Source: Onchocerca volvulus (taxonomy: Eukaryota > Nematoda > Chromadorea > Rhabditida > Onchocercidae). Taken from it: DNA of 64,000 nucleotides. Shown in pieces: positions 1-11,500 of this stretch. The DNA lies in NCBI GenBank assembly GCA_000499405.2, contig HG738137.1, forward strand, positions 15,711,873 through 15,775,872, given 5' to 3'. The notes under the pieces were generated by a model. It was not told where the DNA came from and did not search any database. It saw nothing but the letters and a program-made list of their open reading frames with translations. The stretch's first letter is position 1. Every line of letters begins with the position of its first letter. The translations under genes and the position numbers were made by a program.

Positions 1-1629
1 GTTTTAGCAATTATGCTTTTGAAATTCACAAAGGTCATTGGATAGCACGGCGAGCTCGGCGTTCGGCGGAATTTCGTGGCACAATGCGTTATTGTTCACC
101 GTCAGTTCACGAAAAGAAAGAACAGGTTAAAATCAAGAATAAAACTCTAAGAGAAAATTTAGTAAAATGATAAATCGGTAAATTAATCGATAATTTGTAT
201 ATGTATGCATTATGCTAAGCTATTCATTACTACTTTTCAGTTCTTATAAAATTTTTATATGATAAAATTACATAATTCTGCAATGCTGCAAAATATTCGC
301 TTATATGTCTTCCGCTTTTCAAAATAATTTTTCATTGAGCTTTTTTAACAATAACGTGAAAATCGTGAAATATGAAGTTCCAGGGACGTAAGGATGATCT
401 TTGGTCATTAATCTATTTACTTATTGAAATGCATTGTGGTTTACCGTGGCAGCGTGAAAGAAATAAGGAACAACTGGAAATTAAAAAAATGAATATAAGT
501 GATAAAGATTTACTATGTCATTTTCCAGGTTTGCGTCATATTTGCGTCTTAATCAAAAGACGCAATGAATTAAAGTGAATCTGAAAAAAGCTAGAAGAAT
601 CTGAAAGATTTATATCGATTAAAATTTTCACAATCTACTGAAAAATATGTTGGCTAAAGTTTGTAATATTTGAAAATGAACACATTTTGCAAATAATTTC
701 GAACTGGATTTAATTAAACTCCAAAAAAATGAAAAATTGTTCGAAATTTTTAAATTTATTTAAAGGGACAATTAATCTTAAGCATTTCTAATATATATCA
801 TATTTTATTATTAGAATATCGTTTTATAGAAGAATTACATCCAGTAGTATCACATTTACGGAATTTAAATTGCTACAATCGTCCTGATTATTCGATGATT
901 CATAAATGCTTTCTTAAATTAATTAAACGGCTTCATGTAAGCTTTGATGATCGTTATGATTGGGAATCTGATTTAGAAGTTCAATATGTGGTCAGTTTTG
1001 AATTTTCATTTGCATAATTTTTTTTCTTTTTTTTTTTGAAAAACGATAAAAAAAATCGCATGACGAATGAAACTTTCGCTAATAACAGTAATTAAATTTG
1101 ACTATTTTCATGCAAAAAAAAAAGAAGCTGCGTATAGCATTTTAATTTATTGAAATTCTTAATAAATATCTTTCAATTAGAAAACTATAAATTTTCGCAA
1201 TTCTAATCATCGAATTTGTATTTTTAGTTGAAACATCGAAAAAAAAGGCCTGAATATGAGCATGCTGAAGAATTTTTTGCATCAGATCCTATTAAAGTTA
1301 ATGGTCCACCACCGACAGGAATAAATATGCATAAAAGTCAATACCAACATTGTTTCTTAAATTTTCATTTTATCTTATGTCATATTTCTTTTTTTTCTTA
1401 ACAATTTCAATTTTTTATATTTCAAAAATATCATTGAAATTTTGAAAAATTTTTATTCATTACATCGATAAGGAATTTTCCTTTAAATTCATTCATTTTT
1501 AGTAAAAATTCAAATAAAAATAATAATAGAAGAATTTCAGTTTTTACAGCAGAAGATTTAGAAGAAATGTTGATTAATAATTCACCTTTGTTAAAAGCTA
1601 AAGCACAACATACTCAAGCAAAACAATGA
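1..1629 (+). CDS. CK1/TTBK-like protein kinase, C-terminal half (partial at left edge)
   Basis: Exons about 1-125 (frame 3), 384-528, 815-990, 1228-1336 and 1541-1629 join in consistent phase and give about 213 residues ending in TGA. Exon 1 carries FRGTMRYCSPSVHEKKEQ and exon 2 continues GRKDDLWSLIYLLIE. This is the activation-segment/P+1 and helix-F signature of the casein kinase 1/tau-tubulin kinase-like Ser/Thr kinases that are greatly expanded in nematodes. The N-lobe, the HRD loop and DFG lie before the window, so catalytic competence cannot be judged. The C-lobe looks intact, followed by a short polar tail. The exon 3 donor could be 987/988 or 990/991, both in frame. AATAAA hexamers at 1743 and 1747 fit the 3' end. 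In C. elegans many relatives are sperm-enriched; that role here is inference. Confidence 0.85.
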
Positions 1630-4600
1630 ATTGATGAAAATTTGTGATTAAAAAATTTATTGTTAATAATTTATTCATATAAAATTGTCACAATATTAAT
1701 TTCGAATTATTTCCAATTATTTTTGAATGAATTAAAGTTTTAAATAAATAAAATTTATAAAAAGAAATTTGAGCCAATATTATTTAGGAATGATAGAAAA
1801 GGATGTTATTAAAAAGGAAGTTAATGTTTGTGATAGATTTTACAATTGCCAAGTGAATCAATTAAGCCAGAAATATATGGCCAAAGATAATGAATTCTGC
1901 CTTCCAAGATAATTAATTAGTTTTCTATTTAGTCTCCTATTTCGTATGGATTATATAAGTTCAAATAAGAATTTAATACCGATTATAATGATATGTTAGG
2001 CGCTAAAAAGAATTTATCTGATAAGCTCGAAACAGTTCATCTGATTATTTAGCAATAATTTAGTAATTGAACTCGTCGAGAAAGTTTAGAATTAATTATT
2101 CGTTTTATTTCGAAACTTAATTAATTATTATCTCGAAAATCGAAAACAGACGAATTATTTATTTCTGAACAAAAATTTCTCAAAAATATAAAATTAATAA
2201 TAACAATTATCTCTCCTGATATAAACTTTTATTTAATTACTATTAAATTAGTATTAATTATTTCCAATCGATAAGAATATGAATGTTGAATGGAAAATAA
2301 TATTGTTATAAATGATTAGCATTATTTTACTCCAAATTAATTAGGCAGGTAATAATTTTATTGCAAATTAAAAAATGAATAGAATATAATTTGAAATAAA
2401 TAGTGCTTGTAGAAATTTGCAATTAACATCATGAAATTTGAATATTATAAATCACTTTTATTTATGTTCGATATACTAACTAGGCATTTTTTATTTAAAT
2501 AAAAATACTAAGATTGATATGACATGGAAATAAATCGTATTTAAAATTGATTTATGATATTTTATATGTTGACAAGTTAATGTTCGTAATGCTTTTGAAT
2601 ACCGAATTCGTAATATTTCAAAGATTTTTCTAATCTTCGTCAAATCTTCTTTTCGACTTATACTTAAAAATCTAGAATAACGAAAAAGAATATAAATTGA
2701 AAAAAAAAATTTGGGCAAGACAGAAAAAAATATTTTTCAACTTTATTTGTTTATTTGTTTGTTTAATTTATATTCTATTATTTAGAAATGTTTATTTCTT
2801 GATCGAAATAAATAAATCACTCTATTATTATTCGTAAATAACTAACTAATCCAAGATTTGCTTCTTTTTTTTTTACCCTTTTTTTTTTTTTTTTTTTTTT
2901 TATCATTTTTCTAAATTTTATTTTGAAATTTCATTTGCATTATTGGATAACATATTTGCTTTTTGCTCAAAAAAAAAAAAAAAAAAAAGTTGCAACTTAA
3001 AATTTCACATAAATTTTATTTGCATTTTGTTAGAAGTGAAGAAAAAAAAGAAATGGTTAAATGGAAAGTTTTCAATGATTTTATCAATGAATACAAATAA
3101 TTTGAAGATATATTATATTTGAAATAGACATAATTTCATTTTGATACGAATGAAGGAATATGTCTACTGATTAACAAGTAATTACTTTCTATAAATAAAT
3201 CGAAAGTGAAAAAGAAAAGGAAAAAAACGAAAAAATGTTCTTTCACATTTTTAATTTGAATACATTAATCGGTTAGCAGAAAGAAAAAAAAAAAAAAACG
3301 AATTAATAATATTATATAAAACATTTCTTTCCGGAAGTTAATGTACCGTAACATTCATGAATAACAAGTAAAAGAAAAAGGATTTATTAAAAGAAATGTT
3401 TGAAAGAATTTTAACATTAGCCATATTTTCGATTAGTTTTTAAGCAATTATAGAAAATTTTTCAGCGAAAGACAATTTTAATTTTAAATGAGATTGAATT
3501 GAAGCTATTTTCCAAAAAATAAAAAATAAAAAATAAAAAAATTAAAATGAAATAGGTATGATTGATAATAGAAAAAAATATTTACTTATTTTTCTTCATA
3601 TATGATAAATAATTACTAATTATGAACTTTGATTTGCCTTCATTTTCTGTGAAACATTTTTAGCTTTAGATAAAATTTGAAAAAAAAAAAAAAAAAAAAA
3701 CAACAAAAATTTCAACCTATATAAATAGTTCATTCATCTTTGCTTTATCAAAATTTGCAATAATTCAATCTTTTTTTTTTTTTTTTTTGTCTCAAAAATG
3801 TTGTATAATAAAAATTTCAAAAATTATTTACCAAAGAATTTAATTTTCGTTTTTTTTTTTTTTTCTTTTTGAAAAGAAAAAAATATTGTTTGGAAAAATT
3901 ATTTAAAGATTTTAATTATAAGTTGGAATTTTTTTTTTTATATATGAAAATTATTATTTTTTGATTTGCTAACTGCAATTTATCATTTTTCATTGAAATT
4001 TTGCAAAATTTACAATCATTTATTTCAACACATTTCTTATCATTTGACTCAAAAGTTGTTTTTCAAATTAATTGAATTATTCCAGTTTTTTATTCTAATT
4101 TGTTGATATTTTAATGTTTATGAAATGCTTGATCATATTGTTGATATCATACTATTCCGTTTTAACACTGCTTTTTCAATCTTAAATGATATCGATGACA
4201 TCATTGTTTATCAAATTTAAAACGCATGTCGCAAGAAACTATGGTTGATTGCATCATCGCTTATTAGGTTTAAAACGTTTATCGAAAAGAAATTATTTAT
4301 TTGCAACTTGCGAATGTCATTCCCTTGAATGAAAAACAACATGTATTGTTGTGTGCCTTTCTTCATCGAAATTTAAAAAATAATTTGTTCAATTTCGTAA
4401 TTTTATCAAATTAATATCAATCCAATATGAAACTTTTAGGTTTTGGGAATCTTTTTTGAGCTATTAACATCGAATTTGTGTGCTTTTCGGTTTTTTTTTT
4501 TTTTTTTTGTTTTTTGTTTAATTTTAGATTTTTGATTTTTTCGTATATTTTTTGTGCTTTAGTTGTATCAGCGTTTGTTTAAAGTACACAATTTGTTTAT

Positions 4601-4692
4601 TTTCATGTGCAATTTTTTAAGCTCAATTTCTTATCAAAATTGTAGCGAAACTAAGTTTTTGTTTTGTTTTAGTTTTCTTGTTACCGCGATTT

Positions 4693-4734
<42 letters not shown>

Positions 4735-5045
4735 GAAAGGAAAAAATTTTGGCAAAATTTCGAAATTGTTCTTATACCTGATGTAGTTTAGTTTTTTATA
4801 TTCTTTCAAATCTTATTAAATTCATTGAAGAAGATTTTTAATCTTATTAAATTCATTTAAATCCTAAAAATCGATATTTTTCATCATATCATCAGTTACT
4901 TATTCTGTTAAAATTTCGATAGCAAATAATTATTATCACTTAGTATTACCAAAAAAAAAGAGTTAACTTATCGATTGTTTTGACAACATTTTTGAAACTT
5001 TGAAATGAAAATAAAATTTAAGATTTTGTTTAAGACTTTGATAAG
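1630..5045. other. Intergenic AT-rich region, no gene seen
   Basis: About 3.4 kb of AT-rich DNA with many homopolymer tracts. It includes T-runs near 2881-2900 and 3771-3788, an A-run near 3681-3700, and a very long T-run at about 4694-4732. Open stretches such as 4563-4781 are just read-throughs of poly-T and have no coding character. A less AT-biased patch at 4120-4340 could hold promoter elements for the downstream small gene, but no specific site was identified. Confidence 0.6.
4694..4732. repeat. Long poly-T tract
   Basis: An almost uninterrupted run of about 39 T residues, the longest of dozens of A/T homopolymers in the window. Such tracts are common in filarial intergenic DNA and prone to length errors in assembly. 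Confidence 0.85.
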
Positions 5046-5559
5046 ATGATCGTTTGGTGGGCCGCATTTCTTTGCAGTTTGCTAATGTATGCTAAAGCTG
5101 ATGCAAAAATGGATTCTCCTGTTCAATTTCATGATAATCAACTTGAAGTATGGTTTTCAGTGTATTTTATTTTTTGCAAATCGATATTTTGCTTTTTTAA
5201 ATGCATATTTCTTTTATAAATTTTCGAAATTTGAAGATTTATGAAAAATTTATTTTTTAAAATTTAAAATTAATTTCTTTGTTTACAAAAATCTAAGAAA
5301 TGTTTCTAATTTTTTTCCATAATTTTTAAACTTTCTTATTGGACTAATTTACGCTTTTCTTGTTGGACGAATTTTGTTTTTGAATTTAAAGTCGTATTTT
5401 AGGAATTCATTCGAATTTTATATGGATCAAAACCGTTATTCTTGGTTCGAAGAAGTAGCAATGAGCGGGAAAATACAGGATATCGCTGATTTGATCAGAT
5501 TATTTCACTTTGATATTCGCAAAATTCAAGGACATGTGGATTTGTGTGGAATTGTTTAA
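5046..5559 (+). CDS. Putative small secreted peptide, two exons
   Basis: Exon 1 starts at ATG 5046 and encodes a signal-peptide-like segment: MIVWWAAFLCSLLMYA, then a polar stretch. A splice donor lies at 5148 or a little downstream. Exon 2 begins after a TTTTAG acceptor at 5402. Its long reading frame runs to TAA at 5557-5559 and gives about 51 residues with a single Cys, rich in aromatic and acidic residues. An AATAAA signal at 5576-5581 supports a gene end here. Phase is a problem: the best donor (after 5147, phase 0) does not match the long exon 2 frame, whereas a donor after 5161 does. With the 5147 donor, exon 2 reads 28 residues in another frame to TGA at 5487. An internal TTTCTTTGCAG at 5068-5078 could also be a trans-splice acceptor, leaving ATG 5084 as start. 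I do not recognise the family. Confidence 0.45.
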
Positions 5560-5575
5560 GATTGTCTCAAGTTGC

Positions 5576-5581
5576 AATAAA
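5576..5581 (+). terminator. Poly(A) signal AATAAA
   Basis: Canonical AATAAA 17 bases after the TAA of the small secreted peptide frame, a typical spacing for nematode mRNA 3' ends. Confidence 0.5.
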
Positions 5582-6431
5582 TTTTATTTAAGTTGAAGAC
5601 ATTTTTTTTTTTTCTTCTCCTTCCTCATTTACAGCAGTTTTCATAATTTTTAATTCTTACCATTGAAAAATGTTCAAATCGCTAAAATCGACAAAATATT
5701 AATCTGCAAGTTTAATATTATTAATCAGAATTAAAAAAAAAAATCAATCCAATTAACAAATCTCATCAATACTGTCAAAATGCGAAGAAATTGTTGAAGA
5801 TATTTTAAATAGCAACGGTATTGGAACTTAATTATGGAATTTATATTCGAATTTTAGTGCATAATATTATAATTGCTTACCATAAATGGGCTACACAATA
5901 GTAATTATCAAATAATTTCTCTCTAATTAACCTTTGCTAATTAATTATACAATATTTTGATATCATAGATTATTTTTTTCCTACAAACATATTCTAATCA
6001 GTATATGTAAGGTATGGATTACGATATCACCAATTTCATGGTATGCATATTTTTGCTAAACAATTTTTTTTTTTTTTTTGTTTTTGTAATTAATTTTGAA
6101 AATCTTTGACTAAATTTTTTTGATTAATCAAATTTTGAATAAATTTAAACTAGAAAATTTATTATAAAAAATCTATTTGATCCTTTAGCAATATAAACGA
6201 AACCATAATTCATTTTTAAATTTTATAAACAAAAATAGATTTCATTTCCATATAAATATATTTATGGAGTGTAGAAATTCATTACTATATGGCTAATTAA
6301 AAATTAATAACTATTTTTAGATTAATAATAATCATTTTAGAATTATAAACTAATAATAGATACAACTGAAATAACTCATTTATTCATTACTCATTACTCA
6401 ATTACTCATTTGAAATTATTAAATTATTCCC

Positions 6432-6705
6432 TTAGATACTTTCCTTACTGAAATCGAACAACATCTTCTGTGGCATCAAATGTTCCAAAATTTTTCTGAT
6501 GCTACCTAAAAACAAAAAAAAAAAAAAAAGTTCATTAATTTTCATTAGCTTTTCAATTTAAAAGAAAAATTTTCAATAAAAAAAAAAAAAAAAAACCACC
6601 TGGAAATACAATTTCTAATAATGCTGAAAAATGATGAGAAAAAGATCTCGTTGCAATTAATTCCTTCTCTTCAAATTTGAGGAAAAATATAAGAAAATAA
6701 AACAT
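6432..6705 (-). CDS. Possible small two-exon gene, unknown product
   Basis: On the minus strand an ATG at 6705 opens a frame to 6600, ending CCAG before GTGGTT. A second exon from 6505 (after a T-rich TTTTTAG acceptor) to TAA at 6432-6434 continues in matching phase (106 + 74 = 180 nt). The 59-residue product has a hydrophobic start (MFYFLIFFL) followed by a polar, helix-prone stretch containing EEKELIATRSF and KILEHLMPQKM. A TTAACTAACAG motif just upstream could be a cis or trans acceptor, so upstream exons may exist. I do not recognise the protein. Codon choice in exon 2 and the phase-compatible intron argue for a gene; the short length and AT-rich setting argue against. Confidence 0.35.
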
Positions 6706-8570
6706 TTTTTTTTTTACTGTTAGTTAATAATTTTAATGTGAAATAATTCAGTAAAGAAAAAAAAATTATAAATTAAAGAGATAATTTTTGTGAAAATCAA
6801 GCAAAAAAAAAAAAAAAGTCCGAAATTTTGGAGTAAGCAAAAAAAATAGTAGCTGAGAAAGTAAGTAAGTCAAGAAAAAGCTAATCAATATAATATTTCT
6901 AACTTATAAGAAATATTTAAAATTGAAAAATTTTTGAGTTACAGATTTAAATTTACAATTTCGTTATTGAAATTCGGAAATAAAAATTCTTCAAATAAAA
7001 AGAATGTTAATTAAAAATTTTTGTTAAATAATATTTTAGCATATCAAACCAATAAATATTTCATTGTAAAAAAAAAAATGCAAAATACACCATAAACAGA
7101 ACAGAATAATTGATAAATATTAAAAAATCATATGAAAACTGGAATAACTAAATACTGAAATTATTTAATTTATTATGACAATGTATTTATCACATCCTCT
7201 CTCCTTTCTTCTTTTGCTGAAATTCGAGACTGGAATTATAGGATGAACAAGATATGGTATCAAATTTTTGACATAAATTTCATGACAGAAGCTATTTAAT
7301 TATTGATTATTTGAATATTTTGCAAAAAAAAAAACCGAATAATTGTTATTTCCTAGCAATTATAATGTCTGGAAAATGTAAAAACATTTCTTAAACTATT
7401 TTACACTCATATTGAGATTATAAGATAATCACCGTATTATCTTATCATCGTCTTATCATAATTTGAACGTGGATATACAATAGTCTAAGAAAATTTTTTC
7501 ACACAAATGCATCATTAGCATTTATTTATTTAATATTTATCTGAGTTTAGGTAAGACATTTAAATATTTACTCAATTGTGTCGTTTTATTTATGATATTT
7601 TGCATGCTTTGCTATTACGAATATAATAGCGGAATATAATGAACTTCTAATTTAATAAACAATACAATAATTTCTGCTACAAGAAATTTTTATTTAATAA
7701 TCAAAATAATGTAGGGAATGAAATCTCATATTCAGATCTTAGTATTTTGAGTGGAAAGATTTGTGGAAATTTTAACATGAAAAACAAACAGCTTTCAGTT
7801 TGATTTTATCCAGACAATGAAAATTCTTAGCAATAGATTACGGTGTTTACTTAGTTTCGCTTTAGCTATTTTGTACACTTCTATGTTTCTCTCAAATTGA
7901 AATATATCCGTTTACACTAAAGGCTTCCTTAGAAAGTAATCCTTTATGGCTTTTATATTCTTATAATTAATAAAAGTCATATGTTAGTGTTCATTTTTTA
8001 AAACCATTTTATAGGACTTTTTAAGAATTTAAAGAAGAAATCCAATAATGTTATCTTTTAATACTATTTTTCTTCAAAATCATTCTATGGGAAACATTTT
8101 TGAAGCGTAAAAAAATGACAAATTTGTATATATATTTTAATGAAAAATTAGAAATATGAAACATCAAGTAACAAAATATATGATTGTTGTATACAAAGCA
8201 AGGAATAACTCAAATTGCAGTGAATCTTAATCTTAAATGACATAATGTATCATATATAGAGTAAGAATTTAGTGAATCCAAAAAAAAATGAAAGCTGTAT
8301 TGATGAAGTGATTTTTCAATCGTAAACAACTGTAAACGAATTATTAGTTATTTATACCGCAGAAAATTTACTTTATGTATGTTGTACCTCATTGTTCGAA
8401 GAATGAAATTTTCTATAACATTCGGAAAATTCGCTACGAGGTCACATGCGAATATAAAATATAAAAATATGATGGTATAATTCTAGTACTTGACAAAAAA
8501 CAAATTTATTCGCTTTAAAATATTTTTTCAAAAATAAATGCCTAAACCCTGATCAAATTGAGAAAAAAAA
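6706..8570. other. Intergenic AT-rich region, no gene seen
   Basis: About 1.9 kb with many short A-runs and no reading frame, splice pairing or RNA gene that I can support. It contains the 3' flank of the minus-strand FLYWCH-like gene at its right end. Confidence 0.55.
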
Positions 8571-8571
8571 A

Positions 8572-8577
8572 TTTATT
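8572..8577 (-). terminator. Poly(A) signal of the FLYWCH-like gene
   Basis: Reverse-strand AATAAA about nine bases beyond the stop codon at 8586, fitting the end of the minus-strand transcript. Confidence 0.5.
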
Positions 8578-8585
8578 TGCTCTTT

Positions 8586-11500
8586 CTATTCGAGCTTTGA
8601 TTCTTTTTTGAACGCCCACGTTCGTAAAGGCATTGTACCTGCTTGCCGCCGCCCAATTATTTTACCGAATGATTTTTCATCATCTTCGTAATCACTATGC
8701 TGCCTTGATGCCGTAGCTACGTTACGACATTCAACGGTTGCATTGCGTCGTAATGCCACCGTTGCTGCGGCATACCGTTGCCGCTGCTGCGCAGCATAAC
8801 TATTCGACAATTCCACTGCTCTTTTTAACATTTCCTGATGAAATTGTCGTGAATGGTCTGTATTTAGCGTACGTGTCAAACTCTCAATTGCAGCAAATAA
8901 TTTACGATTTGCAAAAAAGGTGCTGTTGAGTTGTTGTGACGGCGCTAGGGCAAGCTCATGCAATGGCATTTGTTGAATACTTCGTCGTAATTCATAAGAT
9001 TCATCATGTTGCCGTTGCTCGACTATATGACCCGCACCCATTCTCCGATGTTCTGTCATCCCTTCAGTTGCAGCGATAGCTTCTAAAATTAACCATTAGT
9101 ATTTCTAAATAAAAAGAGCGTAAAAACATCTTTTAATAATAATAATCCCGTCTTCAAAAGGAAATCTTTGAAAAAAATGATGCCATTTTACTATATTCAG
9201 TGAATGTTACTATATTTATATGATTGCATTTTGCATAATCGATATCCTTTAATTTTTACAATAAATACCATAGGATGGCATGAGTTCTAGAATTACTTGT
9301 TCAGAAAACAATCCTCTTCTTTCTGTTTCCTTTTTTGATAAAAGTATTTTATAATAACGAACTTCGCTCAAGCCGATCCACTTCGGTTAAAACATCATTG
9401 TATTCTCGCATCACTTCATCATCAGCGTTGCTAACATTGACTTGATCGACATTATCTACATCCACATCATTATCATTGTCATCATCATTATCATTTCTAT
9501 CTCTGTCTTCATCCCTATCGCCATCGTCATCATCACCATCATCATTTTCATCATCATTATCATCATCATCATCATCGTCATCATAACCTTGTAACAAGTA
9601 ATACTGTACATCACTGTTTTCTTCGTTGTTACGCACGAAAGCTTCCGCTGTTTTTCCACCACTATCGATAGGTAACACGGATAAGCTAGCGTGATTGTCC
9701 TGATGTAACAAGCGTTTATTTGGATCCTATAAAAAAACTCAGTAAGAATCTTATTCTTTCTGCAAACTCTTACGATTTCACTCATATTTTTCTCTGATGA
9801 ATCACCTGTTATAATGGAACTTAAAACTATTTTGATCTGAGAAACTCAATAACTTTGTTTCAAAATTACCTCGATTAAATTGCTTATGTTTTCAAATTAT
9901 TTATTTTTTTATCCTCATGTGACAAGAAATCATAAAAATCACTAACGGATCTATTGGAAAACAGTGAAATTTGTTCTGGTGGCTCCGGTACAATTTCATC
10001 TCTTTCGAACGAACCAGAAGGAGCTGGCTCTTGATCGGTGGTGTAAACTTCGCTTTCGCTAACTACATCCAGCAGTTCAAGACATCCATCTTCAGCACCA
10101 CCAGCCATTGAAATGCTGTAAAAAAAAAAAAAAATTATAAAACAAAATGTACGAATGTCACTTATGAATATTTAGACATTTAAAAAATACATATACTTTT
10201 CTACTGGCATGTGCAGTCCTTTGTTAATTCAAAGTTTCCATGACATACATATATATATATATATATATTTGAAATAAATTATATCTTTACATTTAAGAAC
10301 ATAAAATCATACCACGATTGATCACCATCATCATCAAGTTCTTCAACTTCACCACTGAAGTTAATGAAAAATTAAAACATAAATAAAAATAAAGATCAGA
10401 TTGAGATGTTCTACCTTTGATATGTAAATTAAATAGACAATGAAAAAAGAATTAACGAAAATATATTTTCTCAACTTATGATAACGCATTCTTCCCTGTA
10501 CTGAAAATTGAGGTGAAATTCTTATCATTATTTATATTACTCTCATAATAAAGATCAAAATTAATCTGCCAATAAAAATAAAAAAAAAAGGAAAAAGAAC
10601 GCGATAATATGAAGCGAACCTTCCTTCAGGTCGGAAAGTATAATTCGCAGTATCATAATTTTCCCTCTTCACACCTCTTCGTGTAGCAGATGGTGGCGGA
10701 ATATTACGCCACCAATCTTTACTACCAACTCGATCAATATTTTCGATACCAGCATCATGTTCCCGCTTCTGCAATAGTATCTGTAAGTCATCTTACGACA
10801 TTGATGGTGAATTTTTTTCCAATAATTATTACGAAAATGAAGAATGAAGTAAACTTGATGTGAGAGATGCTAATGAAAAGAAAAAAATTTAATTGTAAAC
10901 AATTTAATAGTTGAAAGAAGGAAGAAGGGAATGAAAAAAAAAAAGGCAAAATCTTTAGTCAAAAACTATAAACTTATCGAAAATTCTGAATGAAATGCAA
11001 GCTAAGTGTGCTAATGCATTTAAAATTATTTTTTGTGCTACAAAGTACTTCACTTTTCATGATTATATGTCAAGCTTTTTATTCAAGCCAAGCTGTCATT
11101 TTCCATATATGTTTAAAACCACTATCCACCACTTCCAAAGAGCAGCAAACATCCACTTAACATACTTTTATTAAAATTATAATTAACTACAAGAAAAATT
11201 AGAAAGTGAAATTATTCTAATTATGATTTTTAAAAATTAAAATCAACTCTACTATTTTCAGATTCCAAACAAGCCTTATTTATACATCTTTTTCCGTTAG
11301 TCTATTTAATCATAACTTAATGCATTTGATTGATACAGTCAAAAACAAAGTCTTGCAAACATATTACGGCTAAAAATTAAAAATGTTCATTGATGATTAT
11401 AAATAAAGCGCAAAGGATGGAAAATGAATTAAACAAATTTAAAAATAAACTAACTGCACTTCGCCACAGTTTCATGATAACTTTGTTCGTCGTCTCCCAT

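Noticed and set aside
4563..4781. 72-codon frame on the plus strand
   Set aside because: Most of it is a poly-T tract read as Phe; no splice or codon evidence.
9456..9785. Met-rich minus-strand frame overlapping the Asp tract
   Set aside because: Shadow of the GAT repeat in another frame; the Asp-rich frame fits the phased exon model.
9884..10115. TAA at 9884 as the true end of the FLYWCH-like gene, with the acidic exons a separate gene
   Set aside because: An inner GTTAGT donor joins exon 11 to the acidic exon exactly in phase and the acidic exon lacks its own start; the stop is kept as an alternative splice form.
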